In this document: piece by piece, positions 1-8,495 of the stretch
How the letters are laid out: each line of letters opens with the position of its first letter
Position numbering within the stretch: position 1 is the stretch's first letter
Program-made: the position numbers and the translations under genes
Notes under the pieces: model-generated
Database searches by the model: none
Told to the model about the DNA's origin: nothing
What the model saw: only the letters and a program-made list of their open reading frames with translations
Source: Pseudomonadota bacterium
GTDB lineage: Bacteria; Pseudomonadota; Alphaproteobacteria; Acetobacterales; Acetobacteraceae
Reading direction: 5' to 3'
DNA: 37,452 nt
NCBI GenBank assembly: GCA_021816925.1
Contig: JAKAWQ010000038.1
Location: 1 to 37,452 of the forward strand

Positions 1-1
1 G

Positions 2-142
2 GCGGCAACCCTCACCAAGCTCGTCCGGGCCTTGGCGGACTACGCGAGGCAGTCACCCGAGGCAGAAGCCGCGGCGTTCGATCATGCCAACGTTCAGGCG
101 GCCCCGGGTTCTGCTTTGCCAACCGCCTCGTCGGCTGGCTGA
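2..142 (+). CDS. 3' end of a gene entering from the left, function unknown
   Basis: The second forward frame is open from the window edge to a TGA at 140-142 and gives 46 residues. It reads as an alanine-rich helical tail (for example LTKLVRALADYARQ) followed by a low-complexity end. Codon choice looks coding (G or C in most third positions), but 46 residues do not identify a family. The gene would be convergent with nothing and lies 215 bp upstream of the CBS-domain gene. That gap has a short GC hairpin (GGGGC-GGA-GCCCC, 234-246) that could be part of its terminator, though no T run follows. Confidence 0.4.
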   Translation, partial: AATLTKLVRALADYARQSPEAEAAAFDHANVQAAPGSALPTASSAG

Positions 143-357
143 AATATCAGTGCCGAAGCCCGATACCCATTCCATTCCTGTTTCGTAATGCTGCCAGAGT
201 GTAAGCTCTCCCGGATATCACTATACCCCGTCAGGGGCGGAGCCCCCGCCTTCATGCGCCGGGCGGGAGATGGTTGCGGTTGCAGAAACGGCTGCAGAAA
301 CCCTGGCGGGGACGAGGGAGCGACGGCATACTCGGCGCGGCAGCCTGCGAGGGAACG

Positions 358-789
358 ATGGCGCTTCGGCTGATCGGCGATGTGATCCGAGGGCAGGTCC
401 CGTTGACCTGTGGGCCGGAGACGAGCGTGCGCGAGGCGGCGCGGCTGATGGCGGAACGAAAGGTGGGCGCAATTCTGGTGGTGATCGACGGCAAGCTTGC
501 CGGCATCTTCACCGAGCGGGACGCGCTGGTGCGCGTGCTTGCGGCGGGTCGGGACCCGGGCGCCACGCGGTTGGATCAGGTGATGACGAGCATCCTCAGC
601 ACGATCTCCCCGGATCGGACGGTGCTGCATGCCCTGCACGAGATGCACGAAAATGGCTTTCGCCACGTTCCGGTGTTGGAGAACGGGGCAGCGGTGGGAA
701 TGGTTTCGATTCGCGATGCGCTCGGCGACGAACTGGTTGCCTTCGAGCATGACCTCCAGGTAAGGCAGGCGATCTCGGAAATACGGTAG
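358..789 (+). CDS. CBS-domain protein (tandem CBS pair)
   Basis: A 143-residue cytosolic protein made almost only of two CBS repeats (about residues 8-62 and 72-130), as in small stand-alone CBS proteins that bind adenosyl ligands. Recognisable pieces are VREAARLMAERKVGAILVV with GIFTERD in the first repeat, and LHEMHENGFRHVPVLE with GMVSIRD in the second. I chose the ATG at 358 because GAGGGAA lies just upstream and the 28 codons before it are low-complexity Arg/Gly. It ends with TAG, so amber is used as a true terminator here. The convergent oxidoreductase gene stops 12 bp away. Such proteins often sit in denitrification and anaerobic-respiration gene clusters; a regulatory role is inference. 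Confidence 0.85.
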   Translation: MALRLIGDVIRGQVPLTCGPETSVREAARLMAERKVGAILVVIDGKLAGIFTERDALVRVLAAGRDPGATRLDQVMTSILSTISPDRTVLHALHEMHENGFRHVPVLENGAAVGMVSIRDALGDELVAFEHDLQVRQAISEIR

Positions 790-801
790 CGGCGCCCGCG
801 T

Positions 802-2979
802 TCAGGCGCGGCCGCCGAGCGAGGCCTTGCTGAGCGGCAGCGCGCGGATGCGCCTTCCCGTCGCGGCAAAGATCGCGTTGCAGAGCGCGGGTGCGGCGGG
901 AGGCACGGCGGGCTCGCCGATACCGCCCCACTTGCTCCCGCCCGAAAGCGCAAGGTGCGTTTCGATGCGTGGGCAATCGGCCATGCGAAGCATCGGGTAG
1001 GTATCGAAATTGCCCTGCGCGACGCGGCCTTTCTCGATGGTGATCTCGCCATAGAGCGCGGCCGTGAGGCCGTAAACGACGGCGCTTTCCATCTGTGTTG
1101 CCAGGATGTGCGGATTGACGGTGTGGCCGCAATCGACGGCAACAATAACGCGCTCGACGCGGATGGTGCCGGCAGGGCTCACCGCAACCTCGGCGATCTC
1201 GCCCACGATCGTGTCGTGCGATTCCGAGAGCGCGAGCCCACGGCCACGGCCGGGTGGGAGAGGCTTGCCCCAATCGCCGGCCCTGGCGAGGACATCGAGG
1301 AGGTGAAGGTAATCGGGGCGGTGGGCGAGAAGGCGGCGGCGGAAGGCGAGCGCATCGGCGGCGGCGGCATGCGCCATCTCGTCGATAAAGCTTTCGACCG
1401 CGAAAGCGTTCTGTGAATAGCCGACGGAGCGCCAGAACATCACGGGTGCGGGAGTCTGCTGGAGCGCGCAGCCGACGCGAAGGTGGGGAACGGCGTAGGC
1501 GGTATCGGTGAGGCCCTCGACGGCCTGCTGTTCATAGCCCGCGGTGGGGTGATAGCCGAACAGCGAGGCGTCGATCGAATCGACGGCCGCCAGCATTTCC
1601 CAGGCAAGGGGAAGTCCGGAGTGGTCGAGGCCCGCGTGCATGCGGATGGCGGCCTGCGGACGGAAGCGGTCGGCACGGATGTCGTTCTCGCGGGTCCAGA
1701 CCAGCTTGACCGGTGCGCCCACGGCCTTGCTCGCGGCGATCGCCTGGGGCAGCTCGTCGTTGGTGCCGCGGCGGCCGAAGCCGCCGCCGAGATACGCGTT
1801 GTGGATGTGGATTTTGGCGGGCGGCAGGCCGCTCGCGCGCGCCGCCCAAAGGAGCGCGAGATCGGGGTTCTGGGTGCCGATCCAGACATCCGCGCGATCG
1901 GCCTGCACGTGGGCGGTGCAGTTGAGCGGCTCCATAGGTGCGTGGGCGAGGTACGGCACCTCGTAGAGCGCTTCGAGTTTCGCGGGCGCGGAGGCGATCG
2001 CCGAGGCGGGATCCCCGCGCGAAAGCGCGGTTGCGGTATGGCCGTCGAGGGCGGCGCGATAGCGCGCGCGGAGTGCAGCTGTGTTGAAGCCTGCCGCACC
2101 TTCGCTCCAGGTAACCGGAAGCACCACGGCCGCTTCCTTGGCGCGCCAGAAGCTGTCGGCAATGACGGCTAGTCCGCCCGGGACAGGCACCACGGCCTTG
2201 ATGCCGCGGCGGGAAAGAATGGCGGCGGCATCGAAATGAAGCGCCCGCGCACCGAGAACGGGCGGCAGGGCGAGTGCGGCGTAGAGCATGCCCGGGAGCC
2301 GCGCGTCGATCCCGAAGCGAGCCGCACCGGTGACCTTCACGGGCGCATCGAGGCGCGGCAGCGGCTTGCCGATCAGCGTATATTCTGCGGGCGTTTTGAT
2401 GCGTGGCTCGCGCGGAAGAGTGATCGCGGCCGCACTGGCAGCAAGCGGGCCGAAACGGATGCTGCGCCCGGTCGGAGGATGGAAAACGGCCCCATTCTCG
2501 ACCTTGAGCGTCGAGGCAGGCACGCCCCAGATTTCGGCGGCCGCGGCGACGAGGCGCGCACGGGCGGAGGCGCCGACGCGCTGGAGCGCAAAGTGGAGCG
2601 TGCGAACGGATGTGCTGCCGCCGGTGCCCATGCGCCCATAGACGTCACGCTCGCGGCGATTGCGGTTGGCGGAAGCGTATTCGGCGCGCACGGCCGACCA
2701 GGCGCAGCCGAGCTCCTCGGCAACGATCATCGGCAGGGCTGTGAAGATCCCCTGCCCCATCTCCGATTTCGAAACACGGATGAGCACCGAATCGTCGGCG
2801 TCGATGACGAGCCAGGCGCCAAGCTCGACACCGGGAGCGGGTTCCGACCAAGGCGAGGGGGAAGCCCGACGGAGCGTGCGGGCGGCGCGAGCACGGCGCC
2901 CGAAGCCGACGGCGAGCCCGCCCGAGGCGGTCAGCGCGACGGCGAGGAAACGGCGGCGGGGCAGTGCGATCGTGGTCAT
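802..2979 (-). CDS. Molybdopterin-binding large subunit, xanthine dehydrogenase / isoquinoline 1-oxidoreductase beta family
   Basis: This 725-residue protein is the catalytic subunit of a two-subunit molybdenum hydroxylase (IorB-like aldehyde or N-heterocycle oxidase). The start carries a twin-arginine signal (PRRRFLAVALTASGG, residues 7-21), so it should be exported folded to the periplasm. Family landmarks follow: KSEMGQGIFTALPMIVAEEL, the GGGFGRRG segment near the middle, and a C-terminal AVDCGHTVNPHIL plus KWGGIGEPAVPP. Length fits the single-chain IorB type. Its [2Fe-2S] partner lies 12 bp upstream in the same direction. No cytochrome electron acceptor gene is adjacent, so the acceptor is unknown. 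The substrate cannot be told from sequence. Confidence 0.93.
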   Translation of the reverse strand: MTTIALPRRRFLAVALTASGGLAVGFGRRARAARTLRRASPSPWSEPAPGVELGAWLVIDADDSVLIRVSKSEMGQGIFTALPMIVAEELGCAWSAVRAEYASANRNRRERDVYGRMGTGGSTSVRTLHFALQRVGASARARLVAAAAEIWGVPASTLKVENGAVFHPPTGRSIRFGPLAASAAAITLPREPRIKTPAEYTLIGKPLPRLDAPVKVTGAARFGIDARLPGMLYAALALPPVLGARALHFDAAAILSRRGIKAVVPVPGGLAVIADSFWRAKEAAVVLPVTWSEGAAGFNTAALRARYRAALDGHTATALSRGDPASAIASAPAKLEALYEVPYLAHAPMEPLNCTAHVQADRADVWIGTQNPDLALLWAARASGLPPAKIHIHNAYLGGGFGRRGTNDELPQAIAASKAVGAPVKLVWTRENDIRADRFRPQAAIRMHAGLDHSGLPLAWEMLAAVDSIDASLFGYHPTAGYEQQAVEGLTDTAYAVPHLRVGCALQQTPAPVMFWRSVGYSQNAFAVESFIDEMAHAAAADALAFRRRLLAHRPDYLHLLDVLARAGDWGKPLPPGRGRGLALSESHDTIVGEIAEVAVSPAGTIRVERVIVAVDCGHTVNPHILATQMESAVVYGLTAALYGEITIEKGRVAQGNFDTYPMLRMADCPRIETHLALSGGSKWGGIGEPAVPPAAPALCNAIFAATGRRIRALPLSKASLGGRA

Positions 2980-2991
2980 GGGGCGATATCC

Positions 2992-3459
2992 TCAGCCGCG
3001 CGCCAGCGCAGCGGCGCGTTGGATCGCAGCGCGGATGCGCGGATAGGTGCCGCAACGGCAGATGTTGCCCATCGCGGCGTCGATCTGCTGATCGGATGGG
3101 TCCGGCGCCCAGTTGAGAAGTGAGACGGCGGCCAATATCTGGCCCGACTGGCAATAGCCGCATTGCGGCACGTCATGCTCGATCCATGCACGCTGCACCG
3201 GATGAGAGCCAGGTTCGCCCCCTGGGGGCGCGAGACCCTCGATGGTGGTGATGGGGGAATTGCCGACGTCGGCGAGCGAAATGAGGCAGGAGCGCAGCGC
3301 CGCGCCGTTCATCAGCACCATGCAGGCGCCGCACTGGCCGATGCCGCATCCGAACTTCGTCCCCGTGAGGCCAAGCTCGTCGCGCAGCGCCCAGAGCAGC
3401 GGCATCTCCGGCTCGAGATCGAGGCTATGCGTCTGGCCGTTGACCGTGAGGGTTATCAT
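2992..3459 (-). CDS. (2Fe-2S)-binding small subunit of the molybdenum hydroxylase
   Basis: A 155-residue IorA/CoxS-type electron-transfer subunit. The N-terminal plant-type ferredoxin domain has [12 protein letters not shown] and the C-terminal helical domain has CGYCQSGQI and CRCGTYPR, so both [2Fe-2S] clusters are intact. The ATG at 3459 is preceded by GGAGGAAGC, a strong ribosome-binding site; the frame extends 44 codons further but reads as non-coding. The large subunit follows 12 bp downstream, so the two are co-translated. No signal peptide is present, as expected if it is exported with the Tat-bearing partner. Confidence 0.93.
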   Translation of the reverse strand: MITLTVNGQTHSLDLEPEMPLLWALRDELGLTGTKFGCGIGQCGACMVLMNGAALRSCLISLADVGNSPITTIEGLAPPGGEPGSHPVQRAWIEHDVPQCGYCQSGQILAAVSLLNWAPDPSDQQIDAAMGNICRCGTYPRIRAAIQRAAALARG

Positions 3460-3540
3460 TGCTTCCTCCAAACGGCCAGCCTGGCGGCGCGCCAAGCCGG
3501 GCCGGGTGGGATGATAAGTCCAGCGTGGCCGCGTGTGTGT

Positions 3541-3557
3541 TGCCGATTGTATCGGCA
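3541..3557. promoter_or_regulatory. Perfect inverted repeat upstream of the molybdenum hydroxylase genes
   Basis: TGCCGAT-TGT-ATCGGCA is a perfect 7+3+7 palindrome in the 156-bp gap between the end of the Crp/Fnr gene and the start of the [2Fe-2S] subunit, about 82 bp upstream of that start. No T run follows on the minus strand, so an operator is more likely than a terminator. The binding protein is unknown, and the site does not match the Fnr consensus. Confidence 0.4.
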
Positions 3558-3615
3558 GGATTGTTGCGAGGGCCGAGTGCGGAGGCACCACGCCCAGAAG
3601 CCGGCGGCCTTCCTC

Positions 3616-4332
3616 CTACATCCGGGTTTCGTCTTCACGCTTGAGGTCATCGGCGATGGCGCGCACACCTTCGGGGCGAAGAACGCGGATATGCATCCTT
3701 CGGCTTTCGAGAATCCCTTGCTGCTCCCAGGCGCTCAGGATCCGGCTCACCGTATGCAAGGTCGTGCCGGTAAGTTCCGCGATATCCTGCCGCGAAATCG
3801 GAAAGTCGATCTCGGTGCGCGCGCCAATCTCCGTCCGCGCCCCGGCCAAGTGGAGAATCGCGCGCGCAACACGCCGCTCCACTCTCTCGGTCGCAAGCTC
3901 CCGGTAGCGGTCCTGCATCTCCTGCACCCGGTGGCCGACGATGGCGAGGGCGTTGACCACCATCGGTGGATACGTCTCGGCCAGAAGGCGGGTCGCCTCC
4001 CGACTCCACCACGCGGCACGGGACTTCAGGACGGCAAGTGCAGTGGCCGGGTAAGGTCCGCCCGAGAACAGCGGCACGGCGCCGAAGATCTGACCCGGCG
4101 CGATGTAGCGGAGCGTGACCTGGTGCCCTTCGGGCGTGACCTGGGCGATGCGGACACGGCCTTCGATGAGGAGGTAGAATGCGCGCGCGGAATCGCCCTG
4201 GCCGAAGAACGCGGCGCCGGCAGCACGTGAGACGATGTGTGCGGCCTCGGCAACCCTGCGGAGATCCCGGCCTTCGAGCCGCGCGAACAGTCTGGACCCG
4301 GCCAGCAGGCCCTCGTCGATCGGGCGCGCCAT
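3616..4332 (-). CDS. Crp/Fnr family transcription regulator, Dnr/NnrR-like
   Basis: A 238-residue regulator with an N-terminal cyclic-nucleotide-type beta-roll (about 10-120; [33 protein letters not shown]), a dimer helix and a C-terminal winged helix (HTH about 180-203, [17 protein letters not shown]). It has no cysteine, so it cannot hold an Fnr-type Fe-S cluster; NO- or heme-sensing Dnr/NnrR-type proteins have this form. I prefer the ATG at 4332; an alternative ATG at 4395 adds 21 residues. It is divergent from the ferredoxin gene, and the intervening 93 bp holds a palindrome that may be its own site. The E-helix (TVSR) fits recognition of TTGAT-N4-ATCAA, and such a box exists at 10128. 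Nitrogen-oxide control is inferred from context. Confidence 0.85.
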   Translation of the reverse strand: MARPIDEGLLAGSRLFARLEGRDLRRVAEAAHIVSRAAGAAFFGQGDSARAFYLLIEGRVRIAQVTPEGHQVTLRYIAPGQIFGAVPLFSGGPYPATALAVLKSRAAWWSREATRLLAETYPPMVVNALAIVGHRVQEMQDRYRELATERVERRVARAILHLAGARTEIGARTEIDFPISRQDIAELTGTTLHTVSRILSAWEQQGILESRRMHIRVLRPEGVRAIADDLKREDETRM

Positions 4333-4350
4333 CTCGGGAAAGGCTTCCCT

Positions 4351-4368
4351 CTTTGTTCCGAAGCAAAG
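4351..4368. promoter_or_regulatory. Imperfect Crp/Fnr-like palindrome in a divergent promoter
   Basis: CTTTG-TTCCGAAG-CAAAG lies between the divergent Crp/Fnr gene (start 4332) and the ferredoxin gene (start 4426). The 5-bp arms are perfect and the centre is also partly symmetric. Spacing and symmetry suit a Crp/Fnr family dimer, although the half-site is not the TTGAT of Fnr. Autoregulation is inferred. Confidence 0.35.
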
Positions 4369-4425
4369 ACACAAGGCGCCGGATCTCGGCAGCATGCGCC
4401 ACAACGCAGATCCGGAGTCTGCCCT

Positions 4426-4779
4426 ATGGCGTATATCGTGACCGAGAACTGCATCCGCTGCAAGTTCATGGATTGTGTTGAAGTGTGCCCTGTGGACTGC
4501 TTCTATGCCGGCGAGAACATGCTGGTGATCCATCCCGACGAATGCATCGATTGCGGTGTGTGCGAGCCGGAGTGTCCAGCGCAGGCGATCGTGCCGGACA
4601 GCGATCCCGCAGCGCCGGCCTGGGCGGAGGCCAATCGCCGTTATGCGTCGCTCTGGCCAAACCTCACGCGCAAGGGCACCCCGCCGCCGGGCGCCGAGGA
4701 ATGGAACGGCAAGCCCGGCAAGGCCGCACTTCTGTCCTCGCTCCCGCATGCGGCCGATAAGGAAACGGCAGGAGGTTGA
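4426..4779 (+). CDS. fdxA: 7Fe ferredoxin (FdxA type)
   Basis: A 117-residue soluble electron carrier with one [3Fe-4S] and one [4Fe-4S] cluster. Cysteines at 9, 12, 17, 21, 25, 40, 43, 46 and 50 match the Azotobacter FdxI pattern with a shift of one ([17 protein letters not shown], then [12 protein letters not shown]), and the C-terminal tail of about 60 residues is normal for this type. The start MAYIVTENC is typical. It is the first gene of a rightward series and is divergent from the Crp/Fnr regulator, which suggests control by that regulator. Confidence 0.93.
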   Translation: MAYIVTENCIRCKFMDCVEVCPVDCFYAGENMLVIHPDECIDCGVCEPECPAQAIVPDSDPAAPAWAEANRRYASLWPNLTRKGTPPPGAEEWNGKPGKAALLSSLPHAADKETAGG

Positions 4780-4868
4780 GTGCCGGAGCCAACGGTTCCC
4801 GCTCGCAACGCCGCGCAACGGCAGAGGCACACCGCATGCGGTACGTCAGGGACTTGTGGAGGCAGGCA

Positions 4869-5234
4869 ATGACGGAAGCCCCTTGTCATCCACCCGGTGC
4901 GAAGCAGATCGAGGCGGCATTCACGCTCTTTCTTCGCCTGCGCGCGGAAATGCCCGATGCGCCGCCTCTCTCCTTGGCGTTGCAGGCCGTTGATACCATC
5001 TTCTGCACGCGCCTCGCTCTCTCCTCGGAAAGTGTGGCGTGCCGGCTTGCACCTTCGAGGGAGGCGGAACTGGCGGCCGAACTTTTGCGCCGAGCTGGCT
5101 TGGCCCCCGAGGAGCCCGGATCGGAAGAGCCGCCGGATCGAGTGGAGAGGACGTCGGAACAGTCCTTCCCGGCGATTGACCCTCCGGGTTGGATCTGGGG
5201 CGGGGCGGAGCCCGCCGGCGGGGATCGCCGCTGA
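4869..5234 (+). CDS. Hypothetical protein (121 aa)
   Basis: I do not recognise the family. The ATG at 4869 follows a clear GGAGGCAGGC ribosome site; the same frame is open back to the ferredoxin stop but has no better start. The product is helical for its first 80 residues (AAFTLFLRLRAEMP, ALQAVDTIFCTRLAL, ELAAELLRRAGL) and ends in a Pro/Glu-rich disordered tail. It has two cysteines outside any motif and no membrane segment. It sits between the ferredoxin and an AhpD-like gene, 28 bp before the latter, probably in one transcript. Confidence 0.55.
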   Translation: MTEAPCHPPGAKQIEAAFTLFLRLRAEMPDAPPLSLALQAVDTIFCTRLALSSESVACRLAPSREAELAAELLRRAGLAPEEPGSEEPPDRVERTSEQSFPAIDPPGWIWGGAEPAGGDRR

Positions 5235-5262
5235 TCGCGGCAATGATGGCAGGAGAAAAGAG

Positions 5263-5628
5263 ATGACGGATGCAGTCTATCCTCCGGCAACGCGCCAGTT
5301 GGCGGAGCGGCGGCGGAAACTCGCGCCGGCGCAACAGGCAGCCTTCGAGGCATTCAGTAAAGCCGCCTTTGCAGAGGGCGCGCTCTCGGCAAAGTTCAAG
5401 CAGATCATCGCCGTGGCGGTCGCACACGTGACGCAGTGCCCGTACTGCATCAAGGGCCATACGGAGGCAGCGACCCGCGCCGGCGCGACGGGAGAGGAGC
5501 TGATGGAAGCGATCTGGGTCGCCGCCGAGATGCGAGCCGGCGGTGCCTACGCGCATACGGCGGTGTCGCTCACGGCGCTGGAGGCGATCGAGGAACGCCA
5601 GGCGGAGAAAAAACGGCAGCCGGCGTAA
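5263..5628 (+). CDS. AhpD-like / carboxymuconolactone decarboxylase family protein
   Basis: A 121-residue single-domain protein with the AhpD-type redox motif CPYCIKGH (Cys59, Cys62, His66) preceded by the usual alpha-helix (FKQIIAVAVAHVTQ). Members are peroxidases or disulfide reductants that act on alkyl hydroperoxides; the second half (AATRAGATGEELMEAIWVAA) completes the fold. AGGAG lies 9 bp before the ATG. It follows the ferredoxin series, so a role in oxidative or nitrosative defence is plausible. The family also includes gamma-carboxymuconolactone decarboxylase, but the CxxC favours the AhpD branch. Confidence 0.85.
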   Translation: MTDAVYPPATRQLAERRRKLAPAQQAAFEAFSKAAFAEGALSAKFKQIIAVAVAHVTQCPYCIKGHTEAATRAGATGEELMEAIWVAAEMRAGGAYAHTAVSLTALEAIEERQAEKKRQPA

Positions 5629-5718
5629 GCGGCTTGTAGAGCGGAATTGCGGCGCCTCGAGGCCGTTCAACGCGCGGCGGCGCGCCGCCGCGCGCCGGGT
5701 GAGACGCGAGGAGGGAGC

Positions 5719-5997
5719 ATGAGAACCCACGAGTACGGCGAGGCGGTCACCCAGGAGGCGCTGGACGCGGCGACGCGGAAGACGCTCGCCCTCTTGCCTC
5801 CGGCGGACAACGAGGCGCTCTACGAGCGTGCCGAACAGGCGGTTGCCGAATTCTTTTGTCCGTGCGTGACCGCTGCCGAGGATGCCGCCGGGGGAAAGCC
5901 TTCGACCATCCGTGCGGCATTGGTTTCCGAGGTTATCCGGCGGGTTCGCTTGGCTCTTCCGGATCGGGCCGAACCGACGCACGGCCGGTGGCCGTAA
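5719..5997 (+). CDS. Small hypothetical protein (92 aa)
   Basis: A GAGGAGGGAG site just before the ATG at 5719 makes this a convincing gene. The family is not recognised. It is mostly helical and acidic, with one CPC motif near residue 47 ([16 protein letters not shown]), which could be a metal or redox site. It ends 58 bp before the orphan sdhB gene and runs the same way, so it may be co-expressed with it. Confidence 0.55.
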   Translation: MRTHEYGEAVTQEALDAATRKTLALLPPADNEALYERAEQAVAEFFCPCVTAAEDAAGGKPSTIRAALVSEVIRRVRLALPDRAEPTHGRWP

Positions 5998-6055
5998 AGG
6001 ACAGGGGCTTGCCGAGGGTACTGAGCCAACGGGAGCATCCTGGAAAGGTGGTGGC

Positions 6056-6841
6056 ATGGCCACGTTCCGATTGCCGGCTAATTCGAGGATTGGCAAAGGG
6101 AGGACCTGGCCAACGCCTGAGAGGGCGTCGCGCACCAGGCGCTTGCGCATCTACCGCTGGAATCCCGATGACGGGGAGAGACCAAGGCTCGATACCTTCA
6201 GCGTGGACCTCGACCGTTGCGGGCCGACGGTCCTGGACGCGTTGATCTGGATCAAGAACGAAATCGATTCGACGCTCACCTTTCGCCGCTCCTGCCGCGA
6301 GGGCGTCTGTGGCTCCTGCGGCATGAACATCGACGGCGCGAACCATCTTGCCTGCACGACCTTCATCGAGAGCATTCCAGGCGATGTGCGGATCTACCCG
6401 CTGAACGCGATGCACGTCATCAAGGATCTCGTCGTGGATCAGACGGCAGTCTTCGCGCAGTACCGACTGATCAAGCCTTGGTTGCAGGCGGAGACCCCGC
6501 CTCCGCCCGATCGGGAACGGCTTCAGAGCCAGGCCGAGCGGGCAAGGATCGACGGCTACTGGGAGTGTATCCTCTGTTTCTGCTGCACAGGGGCCTGCCC
6601 GAGCTGGTGGTGGAACGGCGAGCGATACCTGGGTCCGGCGGTTCTTCTCAATGCGTATCGCTGGATCGCCGAAAGTCGTGACGAGGCAACCGAAGAGCGG
6701 CTGGATGCCTTGCATGATCCGTTCCGGCTCTACCGGTGCCACACGATCATGAATTGCACGGAAACCTGCCCCAAGGGCCTCAATCCCGGAAAGGCCATCG
6801 CTCTCATCAAGAAGGCCATCGCCGAGCGCGAGCGTTTTTGA
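6056..6841 (+). CDS. sdhB: Succinate dehydrogenase / fumarate reductase iron-sulfur subunit, orphan copy
   Basis: A 261-residue SdhB with all cluster ligands: [2Fe-2S] Cys80/85/88/100 ([10 protein letters not shown]...C), and the C-terminal ferredoxin domain with [12 protein letters not shown] (171-181) plus [17 protein letters not shown] (228-238) for the [4Fe-4S] and [3Fe-4S] clusters. Length is normal. The quinone-site region [14 protein letters not shown] is also present. It normally works at the membrane with SdhA and SdhCD, but none of those genes is in the window; its neighbours are ferredoxin, AhpD-like and NnrS-like genes. It is either a second copy that replaces the housekeeping subunit under certain conditions or part of another electron-transfer complex. 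Confidence 0.92.
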   Translation: MATFRLPANSRIGKGRTWPTPERASRTRRLRIYRWNPDDGERPRLDTFSVDLDRCGPTVLDALIWIKNEIDSTLTFRRSCREGVCGSCGMNIDGANHLACTTFIESIPGDVRIYPLNAMHVIKDLVVDQTAVFAQYRLIKPWLQAETPPPPDRERLQSQAERARIDGYWECILCFCCTGACPSWWWNGERYLGPAVLLNAYRWIAESRDEATEERLDALHDPFRLYRCHTIMNCTETCPKGLNPGKAIALIKKAIAERERF

Positions 6842-6856
6842 TTCCGCAACCGTTGT

Positions 6857-6870
6857 TTGATCCGGCGCAA
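6857..6870. promoter_or_regulatory. Degenerate Fnr/Dnr-like box
   Basis: TTGAT-CCGG-CGCAA keeps a full left half-site and three of five bases on the right. It lies 16 bp after the sdhB stop and upstream of the COX1/NnrS-like operon. No clear -10 element is at the matching distance, so activity is uncertain. Confidence 0.3.
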
Positions 6871-7136
6871 AGATCGCCGGACCGGACGGCAGCAACCTGA
6901 TCCCGCGCGAGATCGGGCGCCGTGCGCAGCGCCAGGAAAAGGTGTTCCGGCTTGTTCATGCGAGCCACTCAGATGGCAGCTCCGGCGGCAGCGGTGCTCC
7001 TGGCCTCCCGGCGGCGGGCGGATCCGCGGGTCGGGCGCCGGGGGGCGACATTGCGATCGAGCAGTCCGACGCGGCGGACAGGTACCGCCTCCCGCATGCT
7101 CGCCAGAGCCGCCTCCGCGATCGAGAGAGCGGACGC

Positions 7137-8495
7137 GTGAACACCACGGCCGACCGGCTCTCGCGGTGGACACCGTCCATCTTCGCGTGCGCCCTCGTCA
7201 ATCTCGCGCTCGGGCTTCTGCTCGCGATCTCCGGCCTTGCCTGGCCCGAGACACCGGCTGGGGCGCCCGCGACGCTCGCGATGGTTCATCTCCTGACGAT
7301 CGGCTGGCTCATGCTCCTGATGCTCGGGGCATTGTTCCAGTTCGTGCCGGTGATCACCGGCCGCAAACTCCCTAGCCAGTGGTTTGCGCTGGCAACGCTG
7401 GTTGGCGTGGAACTCGGTCTTGCGTCGATGGTCTGCGGCTTCCTGGCGCTCGGCGGGAACGCATTGGCGGCGGTTCTGCTGCCGATCGGGGGCAGCGTAG
7501 TGGTGATCGCGGTGCTGACGGGCGGTGCCGCCCTTCTGGTGCCGCTGATGAGGAAGCGCCCTCGTCCGCTGAGTGCCTGGTTCATCCTCGCCGGGCTCGC
7601 GTTCCTCCTGCTGACGGTTCTGTTGGGGCTGACGTTCGCCTTCGCGCTGACGGTTCCTTCGGCCGGTCCTCTGCTTGCGCTGCTGCTCGCCTCGGGTGTG
7701 GCTTATCATGTGCTGGCCGGGCTCGGCGGCTGGTTCACGCTCACCGCTATCGGTGTCTCCTACGAACTGCTGCCGATGTTCATGCTGGCTCCGCACGAAC
7801 GGGGGCGGCTCGGAAAGGCGGTGCTGTGGCTTGGAGCAGGCGGTTTCGCCGCGGCGCTCGCCGCAGGCCTTGCCGGCGCCCTCTGGCCGCTCCGTTGGAT
7901 CGGAGTTCCGGAGCAGGCGGGCCGGCTGGCAATCGTTCTCGCGCTCGCGCTCTACCTCGTCGATGTCGCGCGGATCTACCACGATCGACGGCGAAGACAG
8001 ATCGAACTGCACAATCGCGCGGCGGTCGGCGCTTTCATCAGCCTCGGCTTCACAGTGCTGCTTGCCGCGTGGGCGGCCGCTGCGGGCCGGCTGGCCGCCT
8101 TTGCACCCGTCCTCGTGCTTCTGTTCCTGCTCGGCTGGCTGAGCGGGCTCGGGCTGACCCAGCTCTACAAAATCGTCGCGTTCCTCTCCTGGCTGCAACG
8201 CTTCGGCAATCGGCTCGGCCGCGCGCCGGTGCCGCGCGTGCAGGACCTCGTGAACGAGCAGAGGGCGGCGGGTCTGTTCGCGCTCTACTTCACCGCGCTT
8301 GGCGCCGCGGCGGTTGCCGTCGCGTTCGGCCAGCCCGTCGCCACACGCGCGGCGCTCGCCGTTTCCCTGCTCGCGGTCCTGCTGCTGGCCCGCGAATATG
8401 CTCGGGCCTGGCGCGGCTACTACGCGGTCGATCGGAGCAGCGGCCCATCCTCCGGAACGACAACTCTTTCCCGCATCAAAGGGGTCCATCCATGA
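7137..8495 (+). CDS. Multi-pass membrane protein of the heme-copper oxidase subunit I-like / NnrS-like type
   Basis: A 452-residue protein with about twelve membrane helices. The stretch HLLTIGWLMLLMLGALFQ followed by FVPVITG, and later VAYHVLAGLGGWFTLTAI, resembles COX1-fold and NnrS proteins found beside nitric oxide reductase genes; the helix histidines could bind heme. The HCO copper ligands are not evident, so it is probably not an oxidase. I start it at the GTG at 7137, where the hydrophobic part begins. The frame stays open back to 6861, but that part is Gly/Arg/Ser-rich with no homology I know, so the 295 bp after sdhB may be leader or a decayed piece. Its stop overlaps the next start (ATGA). 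Confidence 0.7.
   Translation: MNTTADRLSRWTPSIFACALVNLALGLLLAISGLAWPETPAGAPATLAMVHLLTIGWLMLLMLGALFQFVPVITGRKLPSQWFALATLVGVELGLASMVCGFLALGGNALAAVLLPIGGSVVVIAVLTGGAALLVPLMRKRPRPLSAWFILAGLAFLLLTVLLGLTFAFALTVPSAGPLLALLLASGVAYHVLAGLGGWFTLTAIGVSYELLPMFMLAPHERGRLGKAVLWLGAGGFAAALAAGLAGALWPLRWIGVPEQAGRLAIVLALALYLVDVARIYHDRRRRQIELHNRAAVGAFISLGFTVLLAAWAAAAGRLAAFAPVLVLLFLLGWLSGLGLTQLYKIVAFLSWLQRFGNRLGRAPVPRVQDLVNEQRAAGLFALYFTALGAAAVAVAFGQPVATRAALAVSLLAVLLLAREYARAWRGYYAVDRSSGPSSGTTTLSRIKGVHP

Noticed and set aside
234-246. Rho-independent terminator after the first partial gene
   Set aside because: The stem is only five base pairs and no T run follows.
5933-6895. A 320-codon open frame antisense to sdhB
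   Set aside because: It is the complement of a gene with all Fe-S motifs, has no family features and is Arg/Pro/Gly-rich, as expected from high-GC shadow frames.
6969-8489. A 506-codon open frame antisense to the membrane-protein gene
   Set aside because: Its composition (Arg, Glu, Gln-rich without any motif) is that of the reverse strand of a hydrophobic protein.
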